This document shows, one piece after another, positions 1-9,536 of a DNA stretch of 64,000 bases. This DNA comes from Forficula auricularia. Taxonomy: Eukaryota > Arthropoda > Insecta > Dermaptera > Forficulidae. Where the stretch lies: assembly GCA_024734495.1 (NCBI GenBank), contig JALMQS010000841.1, positions 4,513,798 to 4,577,797 of the forward strand, in the 5' to 3' direction. The position numbers and the translations under genes were made by a program. Under the pieces are notes generated by a model. It made no database searches. It was not told where the DNA came from and saw only the letters and a program-made list of their open reading frames with translations. Every line of letters starts with the position of its first letter. The first letter of the stretch is position 1.

Positions 1-257
1 TGATCGCTTCTGATTGTATATTTGTGTATAAAATTATGTCGGATCAGGTGAAATGTACAGAGCTTGCTGGTCTCTTTCCTGTATATAGCCCTAATTATGT
101 ATTAAATAGTATAATGCCATTCTATCCAGAGATGCCTACTGGTAGACATTCTGAAAGAAATCCTGTCTTCAGATTCTGTCATTGTTACAATGAGTTAGCA
201 CAAAAATTGGGTAACCCTCAGGAATTTTCTTTGGAAATTAATAAGGTATCAGCTTAA
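1..257 (+). CDS. C-terminal end of an unidentified protein-coding gene, cut by the window edge
   Basis: The frame is open from base 3 to a TAA at 255-257, giving about 84 residues of what should be a last exon; the 5' part lies outside the window. I do not recognise the protein. The visible part has a hydrophobic start (IFVYKIM), a Pro/Tyr-rich middle (LFPVYSPNYV, then MPFYPEMPTG) and two closely spaced cysteines (FRFCHCYNEL). It has no transmembrane run and no low-complexity sequence. Coding status is supported by balanced amino-acid use in otherwise very AT-rich DNA and by polyadenylation signals about 125 bases after the stop. An acceptor-like CAG at about 45-47 could mean the true exon begins there. 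It is the only host-gene coding sequence I can support. It could still be a decayed pseudogene. Confidence 0.5.
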   Translation, partial: IASDCIFVYKIMSDQVKCTELAGLFPVYSPNYVLNSIMPFYPEMPTGRHSERNPVFRFCHCYNELAQKLGNPQEFSLEINKVSA

Positions 258-400
258 TTCAAGAACCTCACACTTATTTATGAATAATTAATGTAATGCT
301 GATGTATAATTATGTAATATATGATGTTGATGTATAATTTTATAATTTTGTAAATTGAGACTTTTAGCCGTTAAAAAAATGAATAAATAAATATTATCTA
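258..400 (+). terminator. 3' UTR with overlapping polyadenylation signals
   Basis: AT-rich sequence follows the stop. Two overlapping AATAAA hexamers lie at 382-387 and 386-391, the usual distance upstream of a cleavage site. The exact cleavage point cannot be read from sequence. Confidence 0.45.
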
Positions 401-1699
401 GAACTTGTTCACTTAGTATCGTTAATATTAACTATTCATTGAGCCAAAGAAATGTCTTAGAACCTGGATTTTAAAGAAGGGATTTTTCTGACTGTGTTTT
501 CATCTGTGGAGTGGGTCTACAATATTGCACAGTATCAGCACCAGTGTCGTAGAAGGCGACTAAAAGGTGTTTTACATAAGGTAAACAGCCTCATTCTGTA
601 AAAACTTCCCAGCTACGGAGCATCGCATAATCTCGGAATATTACCAGGAACAGAGCTAAACGATTCTAAAGCAGGCCATTGGAACCTCTAGAGTCAAGCA
701 ATGAAAATAAGGTAGTCTGTGTTTTAATCTGAATTTCGATACCCACCATAATTTAAAATCAGAAAATAATTAGTGAGTTATTCCTAAGTGCCAAAATATT
801 TGTATAGCCAAAACTAAGAACTGATAGTATTTAGAGTCCTCTAGCTTTAGAATGAAAAGATGAAAAATCAGAAAAAATAATTAAGTACCATGAACAATCG
901 AACGGTTTGTAGATATGCATTGAAATATGTCAAACAAATTTCTATTAAAAAACTATTCCACTGTTTTGATTTTCTACATCAAATCGTTCCTTGATAAAAA
1001 ATGGAAAAATATTTACATAGTATACCGAGTCTTTAGTATTCACTTTTGTTTCTCCATAAATTTAATCAATTTAATTAAATATACATATATTTATATTAAT
1101 TCAATTTTCTTATATTTAGCTTAAAAATAATGAATAATTTTTAAGATTTTTTTTGTCTTCATCACTTTGAATACCTATATCTATAGTCTACTCCTAAGTA
1201 TGTAGATATGGAATTTTATGTTGGGAAAATTCTTATTTTTTCGAATTACACAGTCAAAAATAAATATTCATGAATTATAAAATGCAAAAGAGGAACAAAA
1301 TTTATCTTGAAATTAAATTTTTGTTTTTCTTTTGATCTTTTTTTTAAAAAATCAATTACCTGCCCTAGAGCAAATTGAATATAGAATTTATTTAAATTTA
1401 ATAATACTATAAATGAACATAAAAATAAAAATATGAAGTAAATAAAGTTCAGGCTGTTAGAAAAACAAGCTAAAAAATAGCATATATTTTTTTTTAATCA
1501 AATGATGTTTCTAACTAGACAATCAAGGGCAGTTATCAATCGAATGTTATAATATACCAATAAATTAACAATTTATATTATTAATAATTATTAAGGCAGT
1601 TCTAGTGTACCTAGCCTTGAAAAAGTTTTCACTTTTTAATATTTAATCTGTTGGTGAGCGATCCTTTCATTAGAATATGATCAATGAAAATAATAATAA
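401..1699. other. Intergenic AT-rich DNA, nothing recognised
   Basis: No sustained ORF, inverted repeat or known element end was seen. Short ORFs here are what AT-rich random sequence gives. Confidence 0.5.
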
Positions 1700-1816
1700 C
1701 CCTAGTAGCACAATGTTTCAAACTATATAGTAACTATATTGTCTCTATATAGATTTTGAGAATCTATATAGGCACTATATAGTTACTATATAGTTTGAAA
1801 CATTGTGCTACTGGGG
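1700..1816. repeat. 117-bp near-perfect palindrome (MITE-like hairpin)
   Basis: The left arm, from about 1700 (AGTAGCACAATGTTTC onward), is repeated as its reverse complement up to 1816. The arms carry repeated CTATATAG blocks and leave almost no loop. No target-site duplication is obvious, so the family is unassigned. Confidence 0.7.
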
Positions 1817-2335
1817 AAAGGGCGCGGATACAATGATCTCCCTATTTTTATATTTAAGGTGAATTGCATGGATGGAAAATACAAGTTAAAACCTGTCCAA
1901 ATACAATCTCAGACCTGTTTCAGACTATTAGAGATTATCTTAATTTCTATTATTCTAGGAATGAACTTGTGCCCTCAGACCAAAATGATACTCGTTATAT
2001 AGAGAGAGAATATTCGGTTCAGACAAAAATGTACAAAAGAAATTACTTGTTGCGGATTTACTATCAAACGTAGCTTGACGTAGTTTTTACTTTTTCTTCT
2101 GTTTCTCTTTCTTTGTATTTTTAATCGCGTCGAGAAATCCATTAAAATTTAGTTTACAATTAACTTTGCCGTGGCAACACTTAATTTTTTTCAAATAACC
2201 GGGACAAAATGACAATCTGACCAGCACACCAAGTCATCTTCTCCATTGATAGTTTCCAAATGAACCAAATATTAACAATAATTGTGTTTTACCGCAACAC
2301 GATGAAAATAAATAATAAAAAATTATTAATAAATG
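1817..2335. other. Unassigned AT-rich DNA
   Basis: No element ends or gene-like ORF found. Two overlapping short ORFs (1805-2073) have no recognisable protein features. Confidence 0.4.
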
Positions 2336-2497
2336 AATTTATTTAAGGACCAATCATAGATTTTAGAGAAAATATTTTTACATTGCATAACTAGCGAGCC
2401 GTTAGCGCTTGCGTTCGATTCCTAATGGGACGAACCTCTCTGATATGCAATGTAAAAATATTTTCTCTAAAATCTATGATTGGTCCTTAAGTAAATT
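2336..2497. repeat. Foldback element with a tRNA-like loop
   Basis: Arms of about 54 bp (2336-2389 and 2442-2497) are nearly perfect inverted copies; both contain AAATATTTTTACATTGCAT or its complement. The loop of about 52 bp is GC-richer than its surroundings and holds CGTTCGATTCC at 2412-2422, one mismatch from the pol III B box (GGTTCRANNCC). It looks like a tRNA or SINE remnant trapped between inverted copies of AT-rich sequence. Confidence 0.65.
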
Positions 2498-3935
2498 ATT
2501 TATTAAAAGTATATGTCTGGGTTGATTTTTTAAAAAATTTCCATCATTTTTCAAAAAAGAAACGCAAAAAATGCTTAAATCTTTGCATTCATTATTTAAA
2601 AAAAAATTATTGTTTAAAAAACAAGCATAAAGACAAAAGTGTGTTTTTTAGTTTTTATAAACTATAATTTATTTTACTTTTAGTTTTAATAAAATATATT
2701 TTATTCCAATTATATTGGCTGGCAAAATGGGTGTGTGCCCGATGCCAATAAATAATATAAAAAAAAAATTTTATTCCAATAGTCTTATTAAGACTAAGAT
2801 CATGGGAACCCCTGCAGGGTAGGCTTCTGAAATCCACCAACGTCAATTCGATTGCGTATGTTACAGGATTTAATGGATAATTAAGAAATAATGAATTTCA
2901 AAAAAAGATTTTCTAATTTTGTTTTCATACAGACATAGTTAGTTTGTTAGTTACATACAAGTAAAGCTAATAATAAAAGCGTGTTAATAAGCCGGCCAAG
3001 TGCGAGTAGGTCTCACCGAGGTTTTCGCACCTTATATCTTCCAAAATACTTGAGATATCAAATTCTTTTTTATTTGTCATTAATAAAGAGAGAAAATTAA
3101 ATTTCTCCAATTTTTAAAATAATTTTAAGATAAATAGTCATTTTTAAACTGACAAATACAAAAGTCACCAAAGCTCTCTCACATAGTCATTTTGTATTAT
3201 ACCATAGATAAAAATATTATATATTATTATAGATATTCATAAAATAATAAAATTTTCATATAAAAATCGAAGAGAGCTGTTATTTCTAATAAAATAGTCT
3301 CATAATTAAAAGGAGTATTACTGTATTATTATTATTATTAATTACTAATTACTAATGGGCCAAAGATTAAGAAGGTCCTTTCTCTCCAGATGAGTCAAAA
3401 GAAGTGTAGTATCTAATATTTAATAAAATAAGTTAAAATACAAATGAAAAATAATAGAATTAAAAAATAAATAGTATGAAAGCCGTAAATGTTTGAAATA
3501 AAAACAATTATAAAAAATAATTAAATACAAGAGTTAGTTTGATTTATTCAAATCAGCTGATAATAACTCTTGTGTGATTTGGCAATACGTTGTATTACTA
3601 CTGTATATGTTTACATCCAAACATAGCATTTATGTGATTTTTAAAGTAAATATCTCAGTAAATTCGACGGTCAATGATATATTTTATTGCAAAAAAAGAA
3701 ACTTACATGTTTCAAAAAGCTAATTTTTAGTTTGTTTTTTTAACTTTATATAATCAACTAATAGTAGTATAATTCAAGAGAAAGTGTCAAGATCTTAATT
3801 TTCCATAAGACTAAGAAAATTTTACATTTTAAAATTTTTATTTTCAAAAATTTGCACGCTAATGTGTGATTGAAACTTCACCAAAGCATATATATAGACT
3901 TAAACTATTGTAAAAAATTAAGTTATAGTTATAAT
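2498..3935. other. Unassigned AT-rich DNA
   Basis: A GC-richer patch at about 2985-3045 resembles dispersed-repeat sequence but has no visible ends. The remainder holds simple A/T runs and ATT repeats near 3330. Confidence 0.35.
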
Positions 3936-4161
3936 CGAAGGGTGAACCGCGACCTAATATGCTGTACACCTTCTTCCACTTGTACTTCCAAATATTTCCA
4001 AGTACTTCCAAATGTTTCCAAGTACTTCCAAATATTTCCAAGTAATTCCAAAATTTTCCAAGTAATTCCAAATATTTCCAAGTACTTCCAAATATTTCCA
4101 AGTACTTCAAAAATACTTCCAAAGAGGTGTACACCTACTTCCAATCGCGAATCACCCCTCG
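3936..4161. mobile_element. hAT-like MITE with internal minisatellite, copy 1
   Basis: The element starts CGAAGGGTGAACCGCGAC and ends with the inverted counterpart CACCCCTCG. It is flanked by an exact 8-bp direct repeat GTTATAAT (3928-3935 and 4162-4169). An 8-bp duplication and a C(A/G)AGGGGTG-type end suggest the hAT superfamily; this is inference because no transposase is present. Inside are about six 20-bp units, each made of two 10-bp halves (TTCCAARTAY), plus a self-complementary GGTGTACACC near the right end. Confidence 0.75.
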
Positions 4162-4169
4162 GTTATAAT

Positions 4170-4795
4170 CTAATATTTTTTATTTTACATTGGCGGCGAA
4201 AGGACCTCCTTAAGTGGGGGGTTATTTCCTAAATAATTATTTTATTAAATATTTAATATAAGAGAGGGGCCATGTGCATGGTAAAGTCATGTGGATGGCC
4301 ATATCAGCTTATTTTCTTTTGAAATTATCCTCCTACAAAGGTCCATGCTCATAAACTCTCTATTACTATGCAAATTGTTTTTTTATTATGCACAGATATT
4401 TATTTGGACATACACCTTGATGATATTTAAAAGTCTTATGACTTTTTTGTATTTCTCTTATTAAAAGAATAAATAATTGAATAGAAGCCGACACAGAATA
4501 GAGACAAATGGGGCATTGGTCCATGTCAAAGGTGAACAGGCAATCTTTCGATCAGGATGGGGGATCGCTATTAGTTGTGCGCTGAAGAAATGTTGGGGAG
4601 CAATCGAGCGGAAGAGTCTCGTCAATTGTGACAAACGGACCGGAGCAAAATAAATAGACACCTACGCAACTAGCTATGCTTATTAAAAGGAAATTGAGAG
4701 GAAACAAGCGGAAAAAGATGCACGGTTAAAAAAGTTTTATTAGTTCCGATAAAATATTGCTAAATATTTTATTCTATAAAATAGACATTGCAATA
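4170..4795. other. Unassigned; GC-richer patch at about 4490-4680
   Basis: The patch stands out from its AT-rich setting, but it has no long ORF, no splice-site pair and no element ends I can see. Confidence 0.3.
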
Positions 4796-4799
4796 TTAA

Positions 4800-5385
4800 G
4801 GGAGTTCGAGACAGCTTATCTATCTGGTTGATCTACGAAAAAATCTTTTGTATTTCTGCAGAGTGACAACATCTGCCTATTAAATTAAAAAAGATTGTTA
4901 ATAATGAGGTTAATTTCGAATAAAAATCTTTCTTTTGATAATATTAATAAAAAGAATATTGAGATAATTTTTTTCTCATTATAAAAATATTTATTTAACA
5001 CAAAAACGGTTTCGAGAAATAGAGTTGGAATTCTACACTAGTGCTTTTGTTATATTCTGTTAACTTTTTATTTTTACATTTATGAATAACTAATTAACTA
5101 GACTGTCAAATCTATTGAAAAATATATCGTTCGATTTATAAAAGTTGAATTATTGATCTGTATAAATTTCTTGAAAATGGTATAATTTGTATAGAAGTTA
5201 TAGCTCTTTTAAAAGCTCGGTCCATTTACTTCCATGTTAAAAGGACAATTTTCAATCATTTATTTCTCGGTAATGAGACAGACGATCAACTTCAAATTTC
5301 AGGAATAAATATTTAATACATCAATGATTCGATGGTAAACATTTGAGAATTTTCTTATAAAAATGATAAACAGTCCCGAACCCCC
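4800..5385. mobile_element. TTAA-flanked non-autonomous DNA element, family D copy 1
   Basis: The element begins GGGAGTTCGAGAC and ends GTCCCGAACCCCC, imperfect inverted ends, with TTAA on both sides (4796-4799 and 5386-5389). TTAA duplication is typical of piggyBac and Kolobok; the GG start favours Kolobok, by inference. Two more copies lie at 46281-46849 and 54115-54716. There is no coding capacity. Confidence 0.65.
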
Positions 5386-5758
5386 TTAAAAGCAAGAGCG
5401 ATCTTAGCTATACAGGGTGTTTAGAAAATGGATTCCAAGACTTCAGGGCGTGATTCCCCACATCAAAATTAGATGAAAAGATCCAATATACATAAAAAAA
5501 CGTTTCGTTTTGTATCTTGAGAACGGATGTAGATATCTTTATGAAATTTGGTACACATGTATTTAACTACATTATCTACTATTTAATAAAATACCTAAAT
5601 TTTACCTTGAAAATTTTCAAAATGTCGGCCATTTAAAATTTTAATTGTGAATAACTTTTTAATCTTTCATTTTATTTCAATTAGTATTATTAGATATAAT
5701 TTTATCCTTTTTATTGTGATCAAAAGGACACCTTATTTTTCAAGATCCTATATTTATT

Positions 5759-5843
5759 TATTTTTTGACTTCTTCAGTGGCTCACTAAATGACTCAATTG
5801 TCTGATGTTATTGAGTTAGCCGTTGAAGAAGTCAAAAAATAAA
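5759..5843. repeat. Short foldback related to the hammerhead-like family
   Basis: Inverted arms carry GACTTCTTCAGTGGCTCA and its partner around an 8-base loop. The minus strand reads GCCA then CTGAAGA; the plus strand reads a decayed TTGAAGA, later followed by CGAAACGTTTGGC (5847-5860). The outer GCCA/TGGC can pair as in the copies at 19.5-19.7 kb. Just upstream, from about 5414, is a repeat end beginning ACAGGGTGTTTAGAA whose other end is not visible. Confidence 0.5.
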
Positions 5844-5860
5844 ACAACGAAACGTTTGGC

Positions 5861-7421
5861 ACATTAAAATTCGGTTTATAATAATTTAATTCTTACCCAA
5901 TTCCCTACGATTTCAATTAAAGAATTTTAAGTATGTATGCAATTAATGAAACATGTTTATATTTATTTTGTAGGGTGGTTGATAACAAGTAATCGATAAG
6001 GCAATCGATTCCTTAAAATTTTCAAATTTAGACATTTCTATTTTGCAATTATTTAATAAATCGTCTCGAATTCAGGTAAATGTCGTATTGCAAAGCCAGC
6101 GTTTCATTTGAAAGTTAATTAAGTTTGATATCGGTAATCCAGCATGAGCCCAGCACTAAGATGTGAAATAATAGAGGAGGCTTAACCTACAATGTGTTCT
6201 CTCGAGGACAATGGCCGCCTTGTACTCCAGAGTGGCAGGCGAGGGTGTAAACCCTTTATCGGTGCAAATACATATAACAGAGAACTAGAGGCCTCAAGGG
6301 CTCTCGCTCTTCCATCTATCTCTCTATAGCTGCGGATAAATATAAAATGACGATAGAATTTATGAACTGATAAAAGTGGCCAGCAAGCCCCTCGCAGAAG
6401 AATATTAAAAGTTATATATTCCGGAGAGGATAGATAAATATCGGATAGGCTTTGTTGTCCAGCTGTTTCTATTCGATATTTGAAATACAATCCAGTTAAT
6501 AATCTAAAACAAGTGAAATTATAGGGATAGGTATCGTGATTTATTTCTATCGAATTTATAAAATGATTTATTATTTAACATAGGGTACTATATACCAGAT
6601 ACGGGGATTAAATTAAATAGCAAATGAATTAAAGAGCTTAAGAAAATAAGACAATTATTAGTCTTAAAAAAGTCTTCGATTTTTAAAACTGTTGTCAAAA
6701 AAGTATTTTTCATTAAATTAAACAAATTAAAAAATCTAGTCCACATATCCTTATTTTGAGAAATTGAAGTTCAAAGTTTTCAGATCCATTGTTTTTAAAT
6801 CGACATAGTTCATTTATTACACTGAGTTTTAGAAGATACACAACTAAAAATACTATGGGACCAAGTGGACTTGGTTCATTTGTAAAAAGAAAGTCTTTTG
6901 TACATTAAAAGAGTTACAAATTTTTAAAAAATAGACTTGGTTCACTCCAATTCTCAGCCGACGAATATATAGGCCATTATACGAGTACATATAGGAGATT
7001 TATTTTATAAATAAAAAACCTAATTATAAAATTTACTTGAAAATAATTTTTTTGAAGTGAAAGTAAGTAGGTTTAAGAAAAAGGGCCCTTATCTCCACCT
7101 GGTCATAATTAAGCTAATGAAGCATCACCTGTTTCTAGAGAAACTACTTATCAAAACGCTTTTTGCCCCGTCAAAAAATTCAAAAAAATTGACTCAATTT
7201 TTGAATATTTAGAAGTAAAAAAGACTTAGTTTTGAGTATAGTTCCTTAAATTTTGACAACTTTTAAGCAGACGAAAATAAGGGATTTCTTCTATTTTTAC
7301 CCTCGCTATTATTCAATTCCGAATGAAAATTTACTGCTGAATTCAAATATGTAATCAAAAATTATACCCGCATTTAAATCATATTTTTGCCATTCCTGAA
7401 AAAACTGGTAGGTGAAGATAA
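5861..7421. other. Unassigned DNA with a GC-richer island at about 6180-6480
   Basis: The island contains a 102-codon minus-strand ORF (6182-6490) with no recognisable domain. Its base composition differs from the surroundings, so it may be a conserved regulatory block or an old element. Nothing firm can be said of the rest. Confidence 0.3.
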
Positions 7422-7801
7422 GGGGACGTCCATAAATTACGTCACACGAATTTCAAGATTTTTAGACCCTCCCCCCTATGTCACATTCTGTCCCATGTTC
7501 AATGAGCCCCCTTGTATTGTGACGTCACAATATCACTTTTATTATTTATTTGAAAAAAAATTAAGTGTTTTTATAAAAATTGCTTGCTTACAATTTTTCG
7601 TCTAGATTTATTTTACCAACATTTTTAGGTTGGAATAATATAATAATAACCTGAAATCTAAAAAATATATTTGAAAATTTTTAAAACTTTTTAATTTGAC
7701 TTTTGTGACATCACAATTTTTAAGATCCCCGGGTCCCATTTTGTCACAAATCTGAGATGCCCTCCCCCCTTACAGTGTTACGTAATTTATGGACGGCTCC
7801 T
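7422..7801. mobile_element. TIR element of the GGRRCCGTCCATAAATTACGT family, copy 1
   Basis: The left end GGGGACGTCCATAAATTACG matches in inverted form the right end (CGTAATTTATGGACGGCTCC). Internal TGACGTCAC and TTGTGACATCACAA segments form further inverted pairs, and C/T-rich runs sit near both ends. There is no ORF of note. The same family recurs at 22323-23701 and, inverted, at 25725-25895. Confidence 0.65.
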
Positions 7802-7892
7802 TAGGACACTTTTCCCTGACACTATTACATATATCTTTGAGTACGAAATAAATAATTCGTTCTATGATGTGTATGTATGTGATGTGTATGTA

Positions 7893-8481
7893 TGAGGATA
7901 AGTCAAAAATTACTTACACTTTTCGTTCTAGAACTTTATTAAACTAAGATAGGTGTACAACAGATACATTATTTTCCGATACAGTCTCCACCTTTAGCAA
8001 TGCACTTGGTCCAGTAAGCCACAAGCTTCCGGATGCCTTCCTGGTAGAAGGTTTTCGGTTGGTCATGAAGCCACTTTTGCACCGCATCCCGAACGTCCAT
8101 GTCCGAGGCAAATCGACGACCTCTCAAAGCTTCCTTGAGCGGTCCAAAGAGATGAAAGTCTGAAGGAGCGAGATCTGGGCTGTAGGGAGGGTGTTCCAGG
8201 GTCTCAAAGTTGACGGTCGCCCAGCTGCCTCTTTTTGTGTTACGCTCGTTCAGCCAGTTTTAAACCTCGTTTAAACCACTTTTTTACCTCGTTGCTCCTC
8301 TTTGGTGCAATCTGACATGCTTATGCTGTTGTAGCTAGACGACAACTGACGCGATCGTGATTAAATTCCGCACATGTGACCACAGACGCGCCAACTCAAC
8401 GCATACGCATGTGGCCGCCTCCTATCTTAATTTAATAAAGTTGTTGAACGAAAAGTGTAGGTAATTTTTGACTTATCCTCG
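7893..8481 (-). mobile_element. Internally deleted mariner element
   Basis: The ends are TGAGGATAAGTCAAAAATTA on the left and its near-perfect inverse at the right, flanked by TA (7891-7892 and 8482-8483) as expected for Tc1/mariner. At 589 bp it is less than half the usual 1.3 kb. Inside is the 3' part of a mariner transposase on the minus strand. It cannot move without a helper. Confidence 0.85.
7969..8318 (-). pseudogene. mariner transposase remnant
   Basis: On the minus strand a start-like ATG (8316-8318) opens a short N-terminal piece (MSDCTKEEQR) that soon hits a stop. After a large internal deletion the C-terminal part resumes: HPPYSPDLAPSDFHLFGPLK is the block that carries the last catalytic Asp of the mariner D,D34D triad, and the protein ends CIAKGGDCIGK then TAA (7969-7971). 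The first two catalytic Asp regions and the central part are missing, so this is non-functional. Identification rests on the very characteristic YSPDLAPSD block and the mariner-type ends. Confidence 0.85.
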
Positions 8482-8483
8482 TA

Positions 8484-9086
8484 TATTTGTATATATTTCC
8501 GCTCTAAGTTCACTCATTCAATCAGAAAATTATTATTTCATCTGATTATATTATTGGTTTTCGTATTTTTAAGATTCTATATTTGCTCTATAAATGGTTT
8601 TTAAAAACATATGTGAGGGTATATAGAAATAAATTGCGAACGATTTCCTTTCGTTGTTCTTGTCAATCGAGAATCCCTTTGGATTTCTCTTTTGGTTTCA
8701 ATTAATATTGATAAGCCCCCTGTGAACTTCTAGCCTTGATTGTCTTGACTTTTTATTTCCTGAGGAGCGTCGTTCAATTGGTTAATTTATTCGAGTTGAT
8801 TGCCTGGCCAGGAAGGACCTCAAAATAGAACAAGGACCATTTCTCATTTATCTTGCTGGTGGTCCCCCGAGAATAGGTCCCTCCTCTGCAACTCACCTGT
8901 ACATGGTTTATGCAGGAATTCCTTCTGCAAAATTAACCACTCACCTTTTTCAATCTATTTATTTATTTATTTATTCATGAAAACCCAATGCAATAAATTA
9001 TTTATTATTATTTAAATGCCATAAAACTAATAAGATAATTTTTCTTTAATATTTAAATATCTAAATATTTAAGAAGATGAAAATGA
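8484..9086. other. Unassigned DNA
   Basis: GC-richer at about 8790-8950 but without a convincing ORF or element ends. A run of TTTA repeats lies near 8960. Confidence 0.3.
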
Positions 9087-9150
9087 CTTTCCAATAAATT
9101 TATTTTATTCGGTATTTTTTCATTATCTTTGAGCTGCCTTCCATCAATTA
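9087..9150. repeat. Solo arm of a foldback element
   Basis: CCAATAAATTTATTTTATTC followed by TGAGCTGCCTTCCATCA matches the right arm of the foldback at 19051-19330 (and, at its outer end, those at 13.7 and 36.4 kb). No partner arm is present. Confidence 0.5.
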
Positions 9151-9223
9151 TCCACAAAATATCGATTCTTGCAATAATCTCTAAACACCCTCATCTTGAC
9201 TTTCAGTTAGAAAAAATATCTTA

Positions 9224-9429
9224 GGGTCAGTTGTATGTCGGTTGGTAAAGTCTTTGTAAAAGTTGACAAAGGGTAAAACCTTAGAATTCATATTGTGCCC
9301 GGCGGGATGGCCAGTCAGATGAAGTGCGTGTCATCTGATTGGCCATCCGGGCTGGCATAATGTGAATACTAAGGTTTTACCCTTTGTCAACTTTTACAAA
9401 GACTTTACTACCCGACATACAACTGGCCC
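9224..9429. mobile_element. Palindromic MITE, PIF/Harbinger-like
   Basis: The whole 206-bp element is two inverted arms of about 98 bp around an 8-base loop. It starts GGGTCAGTTGTATGTCGG and ends CCGACATACAACTGGCCC. Flanks are TTA (9221-9223) and ATA (9430-9432), compatible with a 3-bp TWA target. The superfamily is inferred from the GG(G/C) ends and 3-bp target only. Confidence 0.7.
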
Positions 9430-9522
9430 ATAGTAAATTATTATGTGGCCAAAAACTTCAGTTTAAAGATTCTTTTAGCTAATTGTGTGAATCTTTGAAT
9501 AGATTCCTCAGTTTTTTTCTTT

Positions 9523-9536
9523 ATTCATATAACTAA
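9523..9536 (+). repeat. Left target-site duplication of the RTE insertion
   Basis: ATTCATATAACTAA here matches ATTCATAAAACTAA at 11690-11703 in 13 of 14 bases. The pair brackets the retroelement. Confidence 0.75.

Noticed and set aside
4087..4144. Telomere-like or centromere-like repeat
   Set aside because: The short unit is confined to one MITE family with clear ends and target duplications.
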